Below, piece by piece: positions 20,807-32,719 of a DNA stretch of 64,000 bases. The position numbers and the translations under genes are program-made. Source of the stretch: Pomphorhynchus laevis (taxonomy: Eukaryota; Acanthocephala; Palaeacanthocephala; Echinorhynchida; Pomphorhynchidae); NCBI GenBank assembly GCA_012934845.2, contig WNNJ02002751.1, positions 124,001-188,000 on the forward strand, given 5' to 3'. Under the pieces are notes generated by a model that did no database searches, was not told where the DNA came from, and saw only the letters and a list, made by a program, of their open reading frames with translations. Position 1 is the first letter of the stretch. Each line of letters starts with the position of its first letter.

Positions 20807-23800
20807 ACAAACAGAAGCAAATGAGCTACAAGCTCGAGTCGCTTACAAAACATGATAAAATAAAATAAAAAACATCAACAAAAAAATTCAATCAAATAGT
20901 AGTCGCAAATTCCTTCTCTCGGCTTCGATGTCTTTCTTGATAGCATCACTAAATATACTACTAGAGATATCAAGGCACTTTAGTGCATTCCACCCGTTAA
21001 TTACCCCGGTTGCAAATCGGTCGTGAACAGGAATTCTTGTAGTTGGCTTTATTAATTTCTACGCATGCCCACGAGTTTCTCGTCTATCATTCACGGATAA
21101 TAAGCTAGAGAGACCACCAAAGCCATCAAAACAATTTTGACTACAGTTGATAAATCAATGGCCGATCTGCGATATTTCAATGTGCCATCACGTAGAGATG
21201 TCAAACGTTCAGCATATCTCAAATTGGAGAAATTCGGAATCATTCGTGGCCCTTTACGTAACAAGTTCTCAATGTAACGGGATTCCCTTAAAGTCTGTGG
21301 AGAAGTTACAGGTAAACCGTATTCAAGGATGGGAAGAATATAAGAGCAAAATAGCCGCTTGAACATTGATGGACTTATCCGATCAAAAGACTTGAAAAAC
21401 ATCCATAAAACACGATAGCCTCGATTACAAATATATCTAGTGTGGACATTAGTTTTTAAGCTACTGATCATAATCACACCAAGATCTTTGAATTCACCCA
21501 CTCGTCCTATCTGAATCGAACCAATCTGATACGATGAGTTTAGTGAAGAACCAATGGACATATGCGCACATTTAGAGGGGTTACCCAAACATTTTCCGCT
21601 GACCATTTTTCTAGACATGTCAGATCATCTTGAAGGATCTTAATGTCCCTTCCGTCTCTAATAGGCCGCCATATCTTAACATCGCCAGCATACATTATGA
21701 CATCAGAACGAATTACAGATGGGAGATCATTGATATAGACAATAAAAAGAAGTGCGGAGATAACAGCACCCTGTAAAACGTTAGAATGAATAACGAATGA
21801 GGTGGACATATCTGCACCTACACGTATTTTGAAAGAGCGTGAACTTAAGTAATTTGCAATCCAGGCGACATACATAGGACAAACACTAAGTGACCTCAAT
21901 TTGTGAATGAGTCGATCATGCGGAACTGAATCAAAAACATGAGAGAAATCTACAAAAAGTACATCAGATTGAACTCGTTCATCTAGTGAAGACTACCAAA
22001 TCAGAGGATATGTTTTTGACTATTAACTTTTCAAGCAACTTGCAAATAATACATATGAAGGCTACTGGACGATATTTCTTACACACTTGTCGATCTCCCA
22101 TTTTATACACTGGAACTACAATGGATTATTTCCAATGCGAAGGAATTCGAGATTGGAGAATAGAAAACTGAAACATACGGAAAACATATAAATATATTTG
22201 AGGAGCAACTTTATTCAAAAGAATTGAGGGAAGTCCGTCCAGACCGGGAGCGGTGTTCGATTTTAATTTACAAAGAAGCTTTAAAACATATTCAGCACAA
22301 AACGACAGATTAGATCAGTCGAATGCATCTGAACCCTTTTCCGATTCAGAACTACACAATGTCCGCGAAGAGCAAAACATTGATGAGAAATCCTGGGCAA
22401 ATAAGTTTGCCATGACACTTTTACACGTGACCTCGCCTTGAAAATCATCCCTCAACGATACTAGTGGAATATTCGAGCTCCTGATTTTGCGAATGTAAGA
22501 GAATAGAGCCTTGCCATCCATAGAACTCAGCTTCTCCTCAAACTGACGACGCTTCATTCTCTTGAGAGCGGTAAATCTATTCCTAATTTGTTTGAAAGAC
22601 TCATAAGATTGTTGTCCACAACAAAATGAAATCCACGCATGTTTACGTGCGCGTGAGTGATACCGGAGAAGCCCATCAAACGAAGGACAAACTTCCCTAT
22701 GTGTTTTAAACTTGGGAGAATGCAATATCAGTAAGTTATAGAGTGTGCTCTCAAAAACATACCAAGCCTCGTATATTCCACATTTATACGGATTTGGCCA
22801 TCTAACCAGATTCAATTTGTAGATAATTGCGTCGAAATCAGCCTTCCAGAAGTTCAGAGGCTTACCTTGCATGGGACTGACCGAAGTTACATTGCTTGTT
22901 TATTTAAATGAAAAGGACAGTACGCAATGATCGCTCATCCCCAGTCCAGAAAGATAATCTATGTGAGTAATATCAGACTTAAACAAAGACAAGACCACTT
23001 CTAGCTGGGCAGACGACTGGCTAGTGAACCGGGTTGCCTCACGTGCATGCTGATGCAGACCACTGTTGTGTAGAACACTCAATAAAACCGAGTCCGATGC
23101 AACGCGACTAGGAGATGAAAACGAGTCCCAATCTATTGAGGGAATATTCAGATATCCCAAAATTAGGCATTTTTTCTGTTGACCACAGAGCTCAATAAGT
23201 TCTATTAAATCATCGCTACTTGCCAAAAAAGGACGATAGAACACTAGCACATACATATAATTGACCTGATCAAGGCACAATTTGAGGTATAAAGCCTCAA
23301 TTCCATTGGCATCACTAATCGTCTGCAAACACACTACATCAATACCTAAACTACAATATAGCAATACACCCCCTCCCCTTCGATCAGATCGATCACAACG
23401 AAACATGTCTTATCCATCTTTGGATAATAAGCTGTCAGGAACAAGGTCAGAGAGCCAAGATTCACTAAGGGCAATGATATTTGGATGATGATAAGTAGCT
23501 ATGACCTTCAATACATCCATCTTATTGAGAACGCTTCGAACGTTCGAATATATAACTTTGAGCCATTTGTTGTTTTTACGATATGGCGCATTGGGTATTA
23601 TCTTACAATTCTCAGAAAACGTTTTCATAGCGGGGGCCATCTCAATCGTAGACGACGCCAAACTACCCGAAAATTTACAATATGCAGAGCAGTTTCTCCA
23701 GATTCTATCCGAGCATTTAGCTCGGTCCGAGCAACACGCCAGAGACAACGCTCAGCGAAAGACATATCTGTCAACAATCGAAATGGGGACTGCCTCAGTT

Positions 23801-24600
23801 TAGATCTGCGTTTTAACAACTCACGGACCACTGAGGATGTACGAAAGACAACTTTCATCAAACGAGAACGTTCTTCAAAATTGTTGCGACGGCCTATCCT
23901 AAATATCGCAATAGGGCGAACTTCTGAGATATATGGATCTTCTGGAGAAATAATAACTCTCAATATTTTTTGGAATTGTTCAACATCATGGTCCACTCGA
24001 GTTTGAGACACATCAGACGATGTCTCGAGAACGTTCGTAATAATCAAACACCGATCCTGGGAAAATGCATTAGACTTGCTGGATAAGAATGACCTGTGAC
24101 TATTTAGTGGATCAGTTTGTCGTTGAGAGAATATCTGACTGAAAACTTTTCTAGATTGTTCACTAAATCTTTTTTAGACTGTTCACCCTCGATTGCAACC
24201 TGGTGTGGAATTTCGATACAATTAGAGTCTATATCATTGTTATCTGATTGCTTCGTGAGAGAAGGTGAGGTAGGCCATGTGGATAGTGACTTGCCAACGG
24301 AATTGACAGCTTTGGTAATTACTATTTCCGACTCCGTTTCCATACCCAGACTAGACATGATTTTACTAATTGTAAAATTCGATATCATGTCATCTAAGAG
24401 TATGAGGCTGGTGTTTTTTGTATCCCTCAGGTCCCCATCATAGGCATGATTAGACACAATATCCTGACTTGGCATAGTTTGACAATCTTCACTCGATAGA
24501 TCATTCGTCTGAGTTACATCTTTAAGTGCTGCGCAACTCCAACCAACGGAGTGAACATCATTGGATTCTCTGGACGTATCAGCAGCAAATATGAAAAAAG
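20803..24600 (-). mobile_element. LINE E, near full length but decayed
   Basis: From the 5' end (right) on the minus strand: ORF1 spacer (24104-24580), ORF1 RRM-like region (23625-24047, IAIFRIGRRNNFEERSRLMK), endonuclease start (23410-23748, WLKVIYSNVRSVLNKMDVLK, ALSESWLSDLVPD) and end (22900-23406, RRGGGVLLYCS, GYLNIPSIDWDS, GMSDHCVLSF), linker (22315-22872), RT (21540-21899, VLQGAVISALLFIVYIND and MYAGDVKIW) and C-terminus (21091-21618). Substitutions in GDFN (GYLN), PQG (LQG) and YADD (YAGD) would kill both activities. The 3' UTR shows gagcttgtagctc, a variant of the LINE A hairpin. The 5' end is cut by a LINE A leader. Confidence 0.85.
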
Positions 24601-24617
24601 TTGTGATCTAAAGTAAA

Positions 24618-24855
24618 TACAATTATTCCTGTCAGTTCCAGATTATTCCTGCCAGTTCCGCTCGCTACGCTCGCTGATTGAGCTCAATCTATCGATAAAA
24701 TGTCATGTCTAAAAAAGCGCGATCTCAGATTCCTGTTTCTGATCAAGAGTCTTCCACATCGGAATGCAATGATGGTTATACCAGCTTTGAAGTTGGATGT
24801 GATTCCAAAGATTGTGATGTATGGACACTTGTTCGTGTTAAAATATCCGATCTAA
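24618..24855 (+). mobile_element. LINE A 5' leader and ORF1 start
   Basis: Same as the start of LINE A copy 4: two ~20-bp leader repeats (ttcctgtcagttccaga type), the gctacgctcgctgattgagc motif, and ORF1 beginning at 24702 with SKKARSQIPVSDQESS to the finger half CDSKDCDVWTL. It is cut at 24848, before the second half of the finger. The 13-base word gatctaaagtaaa stands at both ends (24604 and 24849), resembling a target duplication. Confidence 0.75.
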
Positions 24856-24856
24856 A

Positions 24857-27800
24857 GTAAAAAAAAGGATTTATTTTAACGTGGCAAATGCGTGCCAGCG
24901 CACGCTTACATGACCACAACAAAACAAAACTGTGAATCAGGTGTCGAGAAGGTGTGAACAAAGAAGGTGTTTGAATGTGATAAAGGAGGGAGCGCGGCGG
25001 ACGTCGAGAGGGAGTTGATTCCAGGCGAGTGAGGCGGCGACGAGGAAGGATCGGAGACCATAGTTGTTGGAGTAATTAGGAACGTGGAGTAAGAGGGTAT
25101 GACAGGAACGAAGCGATAGCGAGGTGGGGCGAGTATCGTCTAAGAAAGGAAGGTTGATGAACGATGGGGAGCCGACAGCGATGAGACGAAAAGTAACGAG
25201 AAGAAGGCGGAGTTTGATGGGGATGTGGATGGTGGGCCAGGAGAGTTGGGCAAAATATGTGGATGTGTGGTCGAAGCGACGGAGTCGAAAGAGCACTCGA
25301 ACGGCGGTGCTGATTATTCGTTGTAGGGGTAGGATGATGGATTTTGGAGAATTGGCGAAAAGGCTAAGGCAGTAATCGATTTTAGGGAAAAGAAGCGATG
25401 AAAGAAGAGACATACAAGAACGGAAGTCGATAAGAAGGCGGATACGGCGGATGTCACGAAGAATTAAGTTAGACGAGCGGACCTTGTCACGGACGAAGGG
25501 TTTAAGGGAAAGGTGATCATCGAAATGGAAGCCTAAGAAAGTGAGATTGTGGACTATGGGGATGATCGATGAGGCAAAAGATACAATGGGAGGAGATATG
25601 CTTGGTTTACGAAGAAGGATCCACATTATTTTGGACTTTTCGGGGTTTAGAACGAGATGGAGATTGGAGAGACGTTTGTAGATAGAAGAAAGACAGTTGG
25701 AGGCAGAAATGCCGATATCGTGTATGCGATGTGCGGGTGCATGAGCATAGATTAGAATGTCATCGGCGTATTGCATGACGTTAAAGGAGTTAGCTTTGAT
25801 AAATGGAGAGAGATCGCCAAGCAAAAGAGAGAAAAGCAGGGGACCTAATACTGAAACTTGTGGAACCCCGCAAAAAATGGGGATGGGAGGGGAGGATGAT
25901 GAATTAGAACAGACGCGAAAGGAACGGTCGGATAGATATGAGGCGAACCAAGCTACGGAGGAGGAAGAAAAGCCGTAATCATAACGAAGGCGAGAAAGGA
26001 GGACGGAGTGGTCGACACTGTCGAATGCGGAAAAGAGGTCGAGGGAGATGAGAACACTATATAGGGCCTTGTCTCGAGAAATGAGTAAGTCGTTGTACAC
26101 TTTTATGCATGCGAATTCTGTGGAGTGATTAGAGCGGAAAGTGGATTGGAAAGGAGGGTACAGATTGGATGAGAAGATATAAGCGTTGATCTGTATTAAG
26201 ATGACGCGTTCCAAGAGCTTAGAAAGAGCGGGGAGTAGTGAAATGGGGCGATAACTAGAAGGAAGGGAGGGGTCGACTGATTGTTTCTTAAGGAGGAGAC
26301 GAACGATTGCGGATTTCCAGTGTGAAGGGAAGATACGACTGCGGATGGACGAGTTAAACAAGGTTGTGAGAAATGAGGATATCGATGAGCAAATATATTT
26401 TAATATGTGAGTAGGCAGGGGATCGGCAGGTGAGGTTTTGTTGGGCAAGGACATGAGGACAGATGATACTTCTGTAGGTGAGACAGGGAGAAGATGAAAG
26501 AGTTCCGGAAGCATGAGGCTAGGCGGGGCCGAGTGGGATAAGATGGATACCGGGGAGTGATAGAGCAACGTGGATACTTTAGTCTGGATAAGTGTCGAAT
26601 AATCATAAGCATTGATGTTTCACGGCGTAGAGGAACGATCTAGGATTGAGTTAAAAGTATGCCAGAGATTCTTAGAGTTAAATGAAGTTATGATTTTATG
26701 CTGCCAGGAGTTGCATTTGGTACGTAGTAGGTTGAGATGATACCGGCGAAGAGCAAGATAGGAATCATGGAAAGACGGAGTGATCTAGCGGAAATCACGT
26801 CTGAGAGAGCGGTGATAGACTCGAAAAGCATGGCGGAGTCGACGCTTTGAGAGTAGGCATTGGATGTCAAACCATGGGGCACAGTGCAAGCGACAGTGTG
26901 CGTTAGACTTGACGAGAAGATCGAGAGTGGATGTAAGTTCAGAGTCGAAAAGAAAGGCGAGATCGTGAGGAGATAAATATGTTATTGTGGGATAGTATAG
27001 AGACGATTTGAGTAAGGCAGAGCGGAGAAGAGAGAGGTCAAGATTTCTCCAAGGGCGACGTAGAATGGTAGGTGTGTATGGAGGGGTGTGATTGTGAGTG
27101 GGATCAAGGGTTACGAGAAAATGATTAGATAGACCAGGATCAAAGATGGACAGTGAGGTGCATGCAGCAAAATGATCAGGGACGGCGATTATGTCGAGTG
27201 CCCCACCTAGGATATGTGTGAGGGCAGTGGAGATTAGTTTGTAATTGTAGTTGGATAGAATGTGGATGAACCGGATGGAATCTGTGGAAGAGGGGCGGTC
27301 TAGGCGGATATTGAAGTCGCCTAGAACGAGTGAAGGGATTGAGGACAAAGAACAATGAGTAAGGAGGTCAGCGAGTTCGTTTAAAAATAACGCTGTAGGA
27401 GCTGATGAACCTGGACGCTATACAATGGCGAGATCTAGAGTGAACGGGTTAGAATAACGACAAGTGAGCAATTCAAAAGAGCAAGGACTGAAAGGGGGAT
27501 TGAATTTGCGAAGAGACGCTGGGTGACGCGCGAATGCGACGATGCCGCCATGATTAGAGGATTTAGAAGGGCATGAGCTGAGGGGGCGGGCGGATTCGAC
27601 TAGGGAGCAACCGGCAGAGAGCAGACGGCGAATGGAAAGGTCGTCGGAATCTGAGTGCCAGGATTCGGTGAGGCAGAAGAGATCGATGGATTGCTTGGTG
27701 AATAGGTTGAGGATAAGATAGGATTTATTGAGAATAGATCTAGTGTTGAAGAGACCGAGCCGTAAACCGTGTGCTGTGGCGAAAGAGACTAGTGGAGAAG

Positions 27801-28055
27801 ACACATAGGAGAGATGGAGCGCCATCGAATTTTTGGACGGGTGTGGACAACTTGAAAATTTCCGTCTATGTTTCGGATGGCGAGTGATGTTTCGCCGTTT
27901 TCCTCGCGACGGCGTTTTTCGATGCGGGCTGAAGAGATTTGAGCGATTTCGGAAGGGGCGCGATCGGGGAAAATTCGAGTGGTTGAAGATGACATGAGTT
28001 TGAATCGTTGAGAGAGGACAGAAGATGCGTGAGAGCGATGCTTGAAAACAATTTT
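24857..28055 (-). mobile_element. LINE A', 5' truncated in ORF1
   Basis: 3' hairpin and A-rich tail at 24857-24925; RT ORF 24937-26568; linker 26785-27348 (RRLRHAFRVYHRSLRRD); endonuclease 27160-27825 in pieces (LFNTRSILNKSYLILN, CLTESWHSDSDDL, LVLGDFNIRLDRPSST, LSNHFLVTL); ORF1 end 27789-28055 (LKIVFKHRSHASSVLSQRF, NFQVVHTRPKIRWR). Codon use is clearly more G/C-rich than in LINE A, which marks a subfamily. It stops at 28055, where the leader of LINE A copy 4 starts on the other strand. Confidence 0.88.
24937..26568 (-). CDS. LINE A' reverse transcriptase ORF
   Basis: 543 codons without interruption. RT motifs: SYRPISLLPALSKLLERV (residues ~95), FRSNHSTEFACIKVYNDLL, LISLDLFSAFDSVDHSVLL (first catalytic Asp, ~185), CGVPQVSVLGPLLFSLL (~240), NVMQYADDILIYAHAPAH (catalytic Asp pair, ~270) and LNPEKSKIMWILL. 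The C-terminal region has TRPTSLSLRSCHTLLLH, SLAWNQLPLDVRRAPS and KHLLCSHLLDT. The PQG glycine is replaced by Val (PQVS), a position normally invariant, so activity is doubtful despite the open frame. The Met is internal to the original ORF2; the endonuclease lies upstream in other frames. Confidence 0.88.
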   Translation of the reverse strand: MLYHSPVSILSHSAPPSLMLPELFHLLPVSPTEVSSVLMSLPNKTSPADPLPTHILKYICSSISSFLTTLFNSSIRSRIFPSHWKSAIVRLLLKKQSVDPSLPSSYRPISLLPALSKLLERVILIQINAYIFSSNLYPPFQSTFRSNHSTEFACIKVYNDLLISRDKALYSVLISLDLFSAFDSVDHSVLLSRLRYDYGFSSSSVAWFASYLSDRSFRVCSNSSSSPPIPIFCGVPQVSVLGPLLFSLLLGDLSPFIKANSFNVMQYADDILIYAHAPAHRIHDIGISASNCLSSIYKRLSNLHLVLNPEKSKIMWILLRKPSISPPIVSFASSIIPIVHNLTFLGFHFDDHLSLKPFVRDKVRSSNLILRDIRRIRLLIDFRSCMSLLSSLLFPKIDYCLSLFANSPKSIILPLQRIISTAVRVLFRLRRFDHTSTYFAQLSWPTIHIPIKLRLLLVTFRLIAVGSPSFINLPFLDDTRPTSLSLRSCHTLLLHVPNYSNNYGLRSFLVAASLAWNQLPLDVRRAPSFITFKHLLCSHLLDT

Positions 28056-28136
28056 TAGGAGAGTCAGTTCCAGATTATTCCTGTCAGTTCCGCTGGCCAC
28101 GCTCGCTGATTAAGCTAAATCTATCGATAAAAGATC

Positions 28137-28424
28137 ATGCCTAAAAAAGCGCGATCTCAGATTCCTGTTCCTGATCAAGAGTCTTCCACATCGGAATGCA
28201 ATGATAATTATACCAGCTTTAAAGTTGGATGCGATTCCAAAGATTGTGATGTATGGACACTTTTTCGTGTTAAAATATCCGACCACTCGGTGTATAAACG
28301 TAAGCAGTTCACATGCGGTTTTTGTACAGCAGCACGACTACTACAGTTATCCTGGTCCTCTACTTCTGTATCACGCACGACCACTCAGACCGATACTGCT
28401 TTAGAAGTTTCCATCAACACCTGA
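28137..28424 (+). CDS. LINE A ORF1, N-terminal finger
   Basis: 95 codons. The Met at 28137 follows the conserved leader and is shared with the copy at 24.7 kb, which supports this start. It contains VGCDSKDCDVWTLFRVKI then KQFTCGFCTAARLL: two Cys pairs about 25 residues apart, likely a zinc finger used in RNA or protein binding. The same layout (CNKGCEVW...FYCGFC, CDSLSCDVW...FICGYC, CDAPDCDIW...LFFC) occurs in the other LINE families here. It ends at a stop where the spacer changes frame. Confidence 0.75.
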   Translation: MPKKARSQIPVPDQESSTSECNDNYTSFKVGCDSKDCDVWTLFRVKISDHSVYKRKQFTCGFCTAARLLQLSWSSTSVSRTTTQTDTALEVSINT

Positions 28425-30938
28425 CTTCGCATCTTGTAATCCTATTTTTAAACCTACTCTCTCACACTCTTCTCGTTCAACTACGAACCAAACTTCTATT
28501 CATCTTCCTCATTCTAACAATGCTAACGATAAAGCTTTTCATCTCGTACCTCCTCTTTCCTATTCCTCCCCCAATCTAAATAAATCTCAAACTTCTTTAT
28601 TCTCTTCACGTACTTCTTACACGACCTCACCCGTACCACTTCTCAATAATTTACATCCTTCCATTAAAATCATTTCCAGTAACATTTCCGATCAACTGAT
28701 TCAACACTCCATTCCTGTCACTCATGCCCCAACCTATCTTAATTCTCCTTACTCTACCTCCCACGTAACACCTGCAAATAATTTACATCCTTCATTTAAA
28801 ATCATCTCCAATCACATCCCTGATCAACCGATTCAATACCCCGCTCCTGTCACACTTGCTCCAACCAATATTAATTCTCCATCAAGCACCCCTGTCATTT
28901 CCACTTAAATCTGCTCATCTACCTCGACTCCTACTAGCTCTGTCCGTCCACCACTTCGTAATCGTTTTCCTTCGCGCGATCGCTGTATAATCATATCAAA
29001 CTTAAAGCTTTCCGGAATCTGCTTCTCCACAATCTCGCCTCGATTATGATGTATTTGCTTTCAGGTCTATCCTAGCAACCATTCTTCCTGATGATAACCC
29101 ATCCCTCTTCAATAATATCGCTCCTGTATCCTTTATTCGTTTAAACAAATCCACTAAATCCAATCATCTCAGTCCTCCACTCTTAAAACTCGTTTTCCGA
29201 CATAGTTCACATGCCTCTTCAGTACTCTCACAACGTTTTAAACTTCTTACCACTTAATCTACTTGCCATATCTTTCCTGACCGCTCCACTTCTGATACTA
29301 CTCAGCTCAATTTAGCTCGCATTGAGAAACATCGACGTGAAACCAACGGCGAGTCATCCTTATCTATACGTCAAATCAACGGAAATTTTCAAGTTGTACA
29401 CACAAGGCCAAAAATTCGATGGCGTCCCATCTCTCCCCTTGTCTTCTTCGCTAGTCGATCTCGCACCTAAGCATACTTTTCGTCTTAGTCTATTCACCAT
29501 TCGCTCCATTCTTCATAAAGCTGATATGCTTCTCGATATCTTCGATCAATTATCTATCGATATTCTCTGCGTTACCGAATCCTGGCACTCTGACTCCGAC
29601 GATCTTGCTATTCATCGTCTTTGTCGCACTGGTTGTTCTCTTGTTGAATCAGCTCGTCACATTGCATCTCATACATCTACTGCTTCTAACCATGGCGGTA
29701 TTGTTGCCATTGCTCGTCACCCAATGTCTTTACGTAAAATCAACGTTAACATCCGTTACACTTCGTTCGAATTACTCATATGCAGATTATCAACTCCTTT
29801 CCCTCTGGAACTTGTGATTGTATATCGCCCAGGTTCAGTTGCCCCATCACGTATCTCCTTTACGACCTTGCAGATCTAATGTCTCACTGTTCATTGTCTT
29901 CTACTCCTTCTTTTGTTCTCGGTGACTTTAACATTCGTCTTGATCGCCCGTCTGACTCTGACTCAATCACTTAAATTAATCTTTTTTCTGATTTCAACTA
30001 TAAATTATGCTCAACAAGCCCAACTCATATTCTCGGCGGTACTCTCGACATCATTGCTGTTCCTAAATGCTTCAATGACTATACCTCTTTGTCAATTACT
30101 GATCCTGGTTTGTCCGATCATTTCCTTGTCACTCTTACTCTTACTCGTTCCCATCCTCCTTCTCCGCCTTTACCATTATCTACACCAAGTCGACCCTGGA
30201 AGCTTCTCATTATCCCTATTCTCTGCACAGCCTTACTCAATTCTTCACTCTTTTCACTTCCTCTTAACTATCTCCCGATGATCTCTGCATTCTATTTAAT
30301 TCTGAACTTACGTCAATCCTCAATAACCTTCTGCCTAGTCGACTTCGACGTTCCCAGCGCTTGCGGTATGCTCCCTAGTGCGATTCTGACTGCAGTCTTT
30401 CTAAGCTTCGACTCCGTCACTCTTTTCGTATGTATAAACGCTTTCTTAGACGTTCTCCCAACTCACTCCCTCCAAATCTTCGTGATTCCTACTTTTCTCA
30501 ACGCCGTTCATATCTCATTCTTATACGTACTAAACGTACTATCTTTTAGCGAAATCAACTCGAGTCATCTTCCAATTCTAAATTTTATTGGAAAATCTTA
30601 AACTCAATTCTTCCACGATCATTTACCCCTTGTAATATAAATCATGATGAATTTTCTTCTTATCTACAAACTAAGCTATCTAATTTACTTTCCATACTAC
30701 CCATAGTCCCCTTGTACTTACTCTTCTCTTTAAATACTTCCCTCCCAGAACTATTCCACCTTCTTCCCGATTCGTCTGATGAAGTTTCTTCGGTTCTGCT
30801 ATCATTACCTAATAAAACCTCTCCTTCTGACCCAATTCCCACTCACTTGCTTAAAAATATCTGCTCCTCTATCTTACCCTTCCTAACCACATTGTTCAAC
30901 TCGTCCATCCGTAGCCGTACATTTCCTTCTATCTGGAA

Positions 30939-31868
30939 ATGCGCCATTTTCGTCCTCTCATCAAAAAGCAATCTCTCCACTCTTCACTACCATCTTCGTA
31001 CCGTCCTATTTCACTTCTCCCAACTCTCTCTAAACTTCTTGAGCGTCTCGTTCTTAAGCAAGTTAATATAAATCTCTTTTCCTCTAACTTATTTCCTCCC
31101 TTTCAAGCCGCTTTTCGCTCTAATTACTCTACAGAATTTGCATGTCTTAAAGTTTTAAACGACTTACTCATATCGCGGGATCATAAATTATGTAGTGTAA
31201 TAGTTTCTCTTGATCTATCGTCTGCTTTTGACATCGTCAATCACTCGATTCTTCTCCATCGCCTTAGTCATGATTACGGCTTCTCTTTACCCACTGTATC
31301 ATGGTTTTCTTCATATCTATCAAACCGTACATTTCGCGTCTATTCTAACTCTTCTCTCTCCCATCCTTCGTCCATTCCGTCCGGTGTTCCACAAGGCTCC
31401 GTATTAGTCCCAATGATTTTCTCTCTTCTTCTCGATGACTTGTCTTCAATTTCTCATACTTTTAACTTCCATGTTATGCAATATGCTGATGACATTCTCA
31501 TCTATGCTCATGCACCTGTTTATCGTATTCACGATCTTAGTGTTTCTGCTTCCGACTGTCTTGTCTCAGTTTCAAATCATCTTTCTTCCCTTCGCCTTTC
31601 TCTGAATCCTGATAAATCCAAAATTATGGGGATCATACCTCGACGCCTCGGCTTAAAACCTTTCTCCGTATCGTTAAACTCTACAATTCTTCCTATCGTT
31701 GATAATCTCGTTTTCCTAAGCTTCCATTTTGACAACCGACTTTCACTTAAACCTTTCGTTAGAGATAAAGTACGCTCATCTACCTTGATATTCCGCAACC
31801 TCCGGCAAGTTCGTAGATTGATCGATTTTCCTTCTTGTATGACTCACATCTTATCTCCTTTTTTCTAA
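30939..31868 (+). CDS. LINE A copy 4 RT core
   Basis: 309 codons holding all RT catalytic motifs: SYRPISLLPTLSKLLERL, FRSNYSTEFACLKVLNDLL, VSLDLSSAFDIVNHSIL (first Asp), SGVPQGSVLVPMIFSLLLDD and NFHVMQYADDILIYAHAP (catalytic pair), LNPDKSKIMGII. The frame is lost at both ends, so it is a remnant of ORF2. The usual VLGP is VLVP here. Confidence 0.8.
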   Translation: MRHFRPLIKKQSLHSSLPSSYRPISLLPTLSKLLERLVLKQVNINLFSSNLFPPFQAAFRSNYSTEFACLKVLNDLLISRDHKLCSVIVSLDLSSAFDIVNHSILLHRLSHDYGFSLPTVSWFSSYLSNRTFRVYSNSSLSHPSSIPSGVPQGSVLVPMIFSLLLDDLSSISHTFNFHVMQYADDILIYAHAPVYRIHDLSVSASDCLVSVSNHLSSLRLSLNPDKSKIMGIIPRRLGLKPFSVSLNSTILPIVDNLVFLSFHFDNRLSLKPFVRDKVRSSTLIFRNLRQVRRLIDFPSCMTHILSPFF

Positions 31869-32006
31869 ACTCGATTATTGACTTTGTCTATTTTCCAACT
31901 ATACTAAATCCACTCTTCTTGCCCTAAACGCATCGTCAACGCAGCCGTACAAATTCTCCATCATCGTCGTTTTGATCATACATCCCACCATTTTGCTTCT
32001 CTCGAT

Positions 32007-32315
32007 TTGCCTACAATTTTTTGTCGTGTTCAAATTCGTCTTCTTATCGTTGCTTTCCGCCTTGTAACTTTTCATACCCCTTCATTTCTCAACATTCCTT
32101 TTCTTGATAATTCTCGTCCTGTTTACTGTTCATTGCGTTCCTGTAATTCCCTTCTTTTAAATGTCCCAAACTACTCTACTTTTTTTGGACTCCGCTCCTT
32201 CCTGGTGGCTGATCCTCTATCGTGGAACCTGCTGCCCACTCATATACGCCAATCAACTTCCCTGCCTTGCTTCAAACGACAAATCCGATCCCATTTAAAC
32301 AATTTATCTGCTTGA
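32007..32315 (+). CDS. LINE A copy 4 ORF2 C-terminus
   Basis: 102 codons ending in the LINE A C-terminal region: FLDNSRPVYCSLRSCNSLLL, NYSTFFGLRSFLVADPLSWN and RQIRSHLNNLSA at the stop. The 3' UTR hairpin begins 30 bases later, which fixes the end of ORF2. Confidence 0.75.
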   Translation: MPTIFCRVQIRLLIVAFRLVTFHTPSFLNIPFLDNSRPVYCSLRSCNSLLLNVPNYSTFFGLRSFLVADPLSWNLLPTHIRQSTSLPCFKRQIRSHLNNLSA

Positions 32316-32399
32316 CTTTTTCATTTTTGTTTGTGGACTTGTAAGCGTACAGCTTGTACGCATTTGCCACATTAAATAAATTTGTATTATTATTAAATA

Positions 32400-32700
32400 T
32401 GATATCGGAATTATTCGGTGTGATCCTTGAGATATTTCGCAATAAAATCGAAGCGCTGCAATATCCACAAATGAATTTCTTATCACACATAGCCGATTGC
32501 TCGGACTCCTGGATTGAGACGGTTGTCCAGACATCACAACTCAAGGAGTCACAACAAACTTGTTGTGTTGTGTACTTCGGAGGATTTTTCGTATTTTCCA
32601 TTGTCGTGCCTGTCTTCTCTTGTCTTCGTTTACGAGATTTTGATCCCATTTGTAGGTTGCTTGTTTGAATTTTGTATGTATATAAGATTGTGTGTTTAAG
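32400..32700 (-). mobile_element. LINE ORF1 start (minus), cut by LINE A copy 4
   Basis: Minus frame from the Met at 32649: GSKSRKRRQEKTGTTMENTK, then VCCDSLSCDVWTTVSIQES and KKFICGYCSASILLRNIS, the ORF1 N-terminal finger of a LINE distinct from A. The frame then runs into the tail of LINE A copy 4 at 32399. The remaining bases to 32700 are probably leader. Confidence 0.7.
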
Positions 32701-32719
32701 CTCTTAAAATTTTGTTCAT

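Larger units (their letters stand above)
28060..32399 (+). mobile_element. LINE A copy 4, full length but broken
   Basis: The only LINE A copy with both ends. Leader at 28062-28136 (tcagttcc repeats); ORF1 finger 28137-28424; ORF1 spacer with tandem repeats (28640-28880); RRM-like part 28960-29440; endonuclease 29440-30130 (FTIRSILHKADMLLDIF, CVTESWHSDSDDL, IVYRPGSV, VLGDFNIRLDRPSDS); linker to 30600; RT 30700-31870; C-terminus 32007-32315; hairpin gcgtac/gtacgc near 32345 and (ATT)n tail to 32399. About ten frame changes or stops are spread along it. It lies between LINE A' (minus) and another LINE's ORF1 start (minus). Confidence 0.9.
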
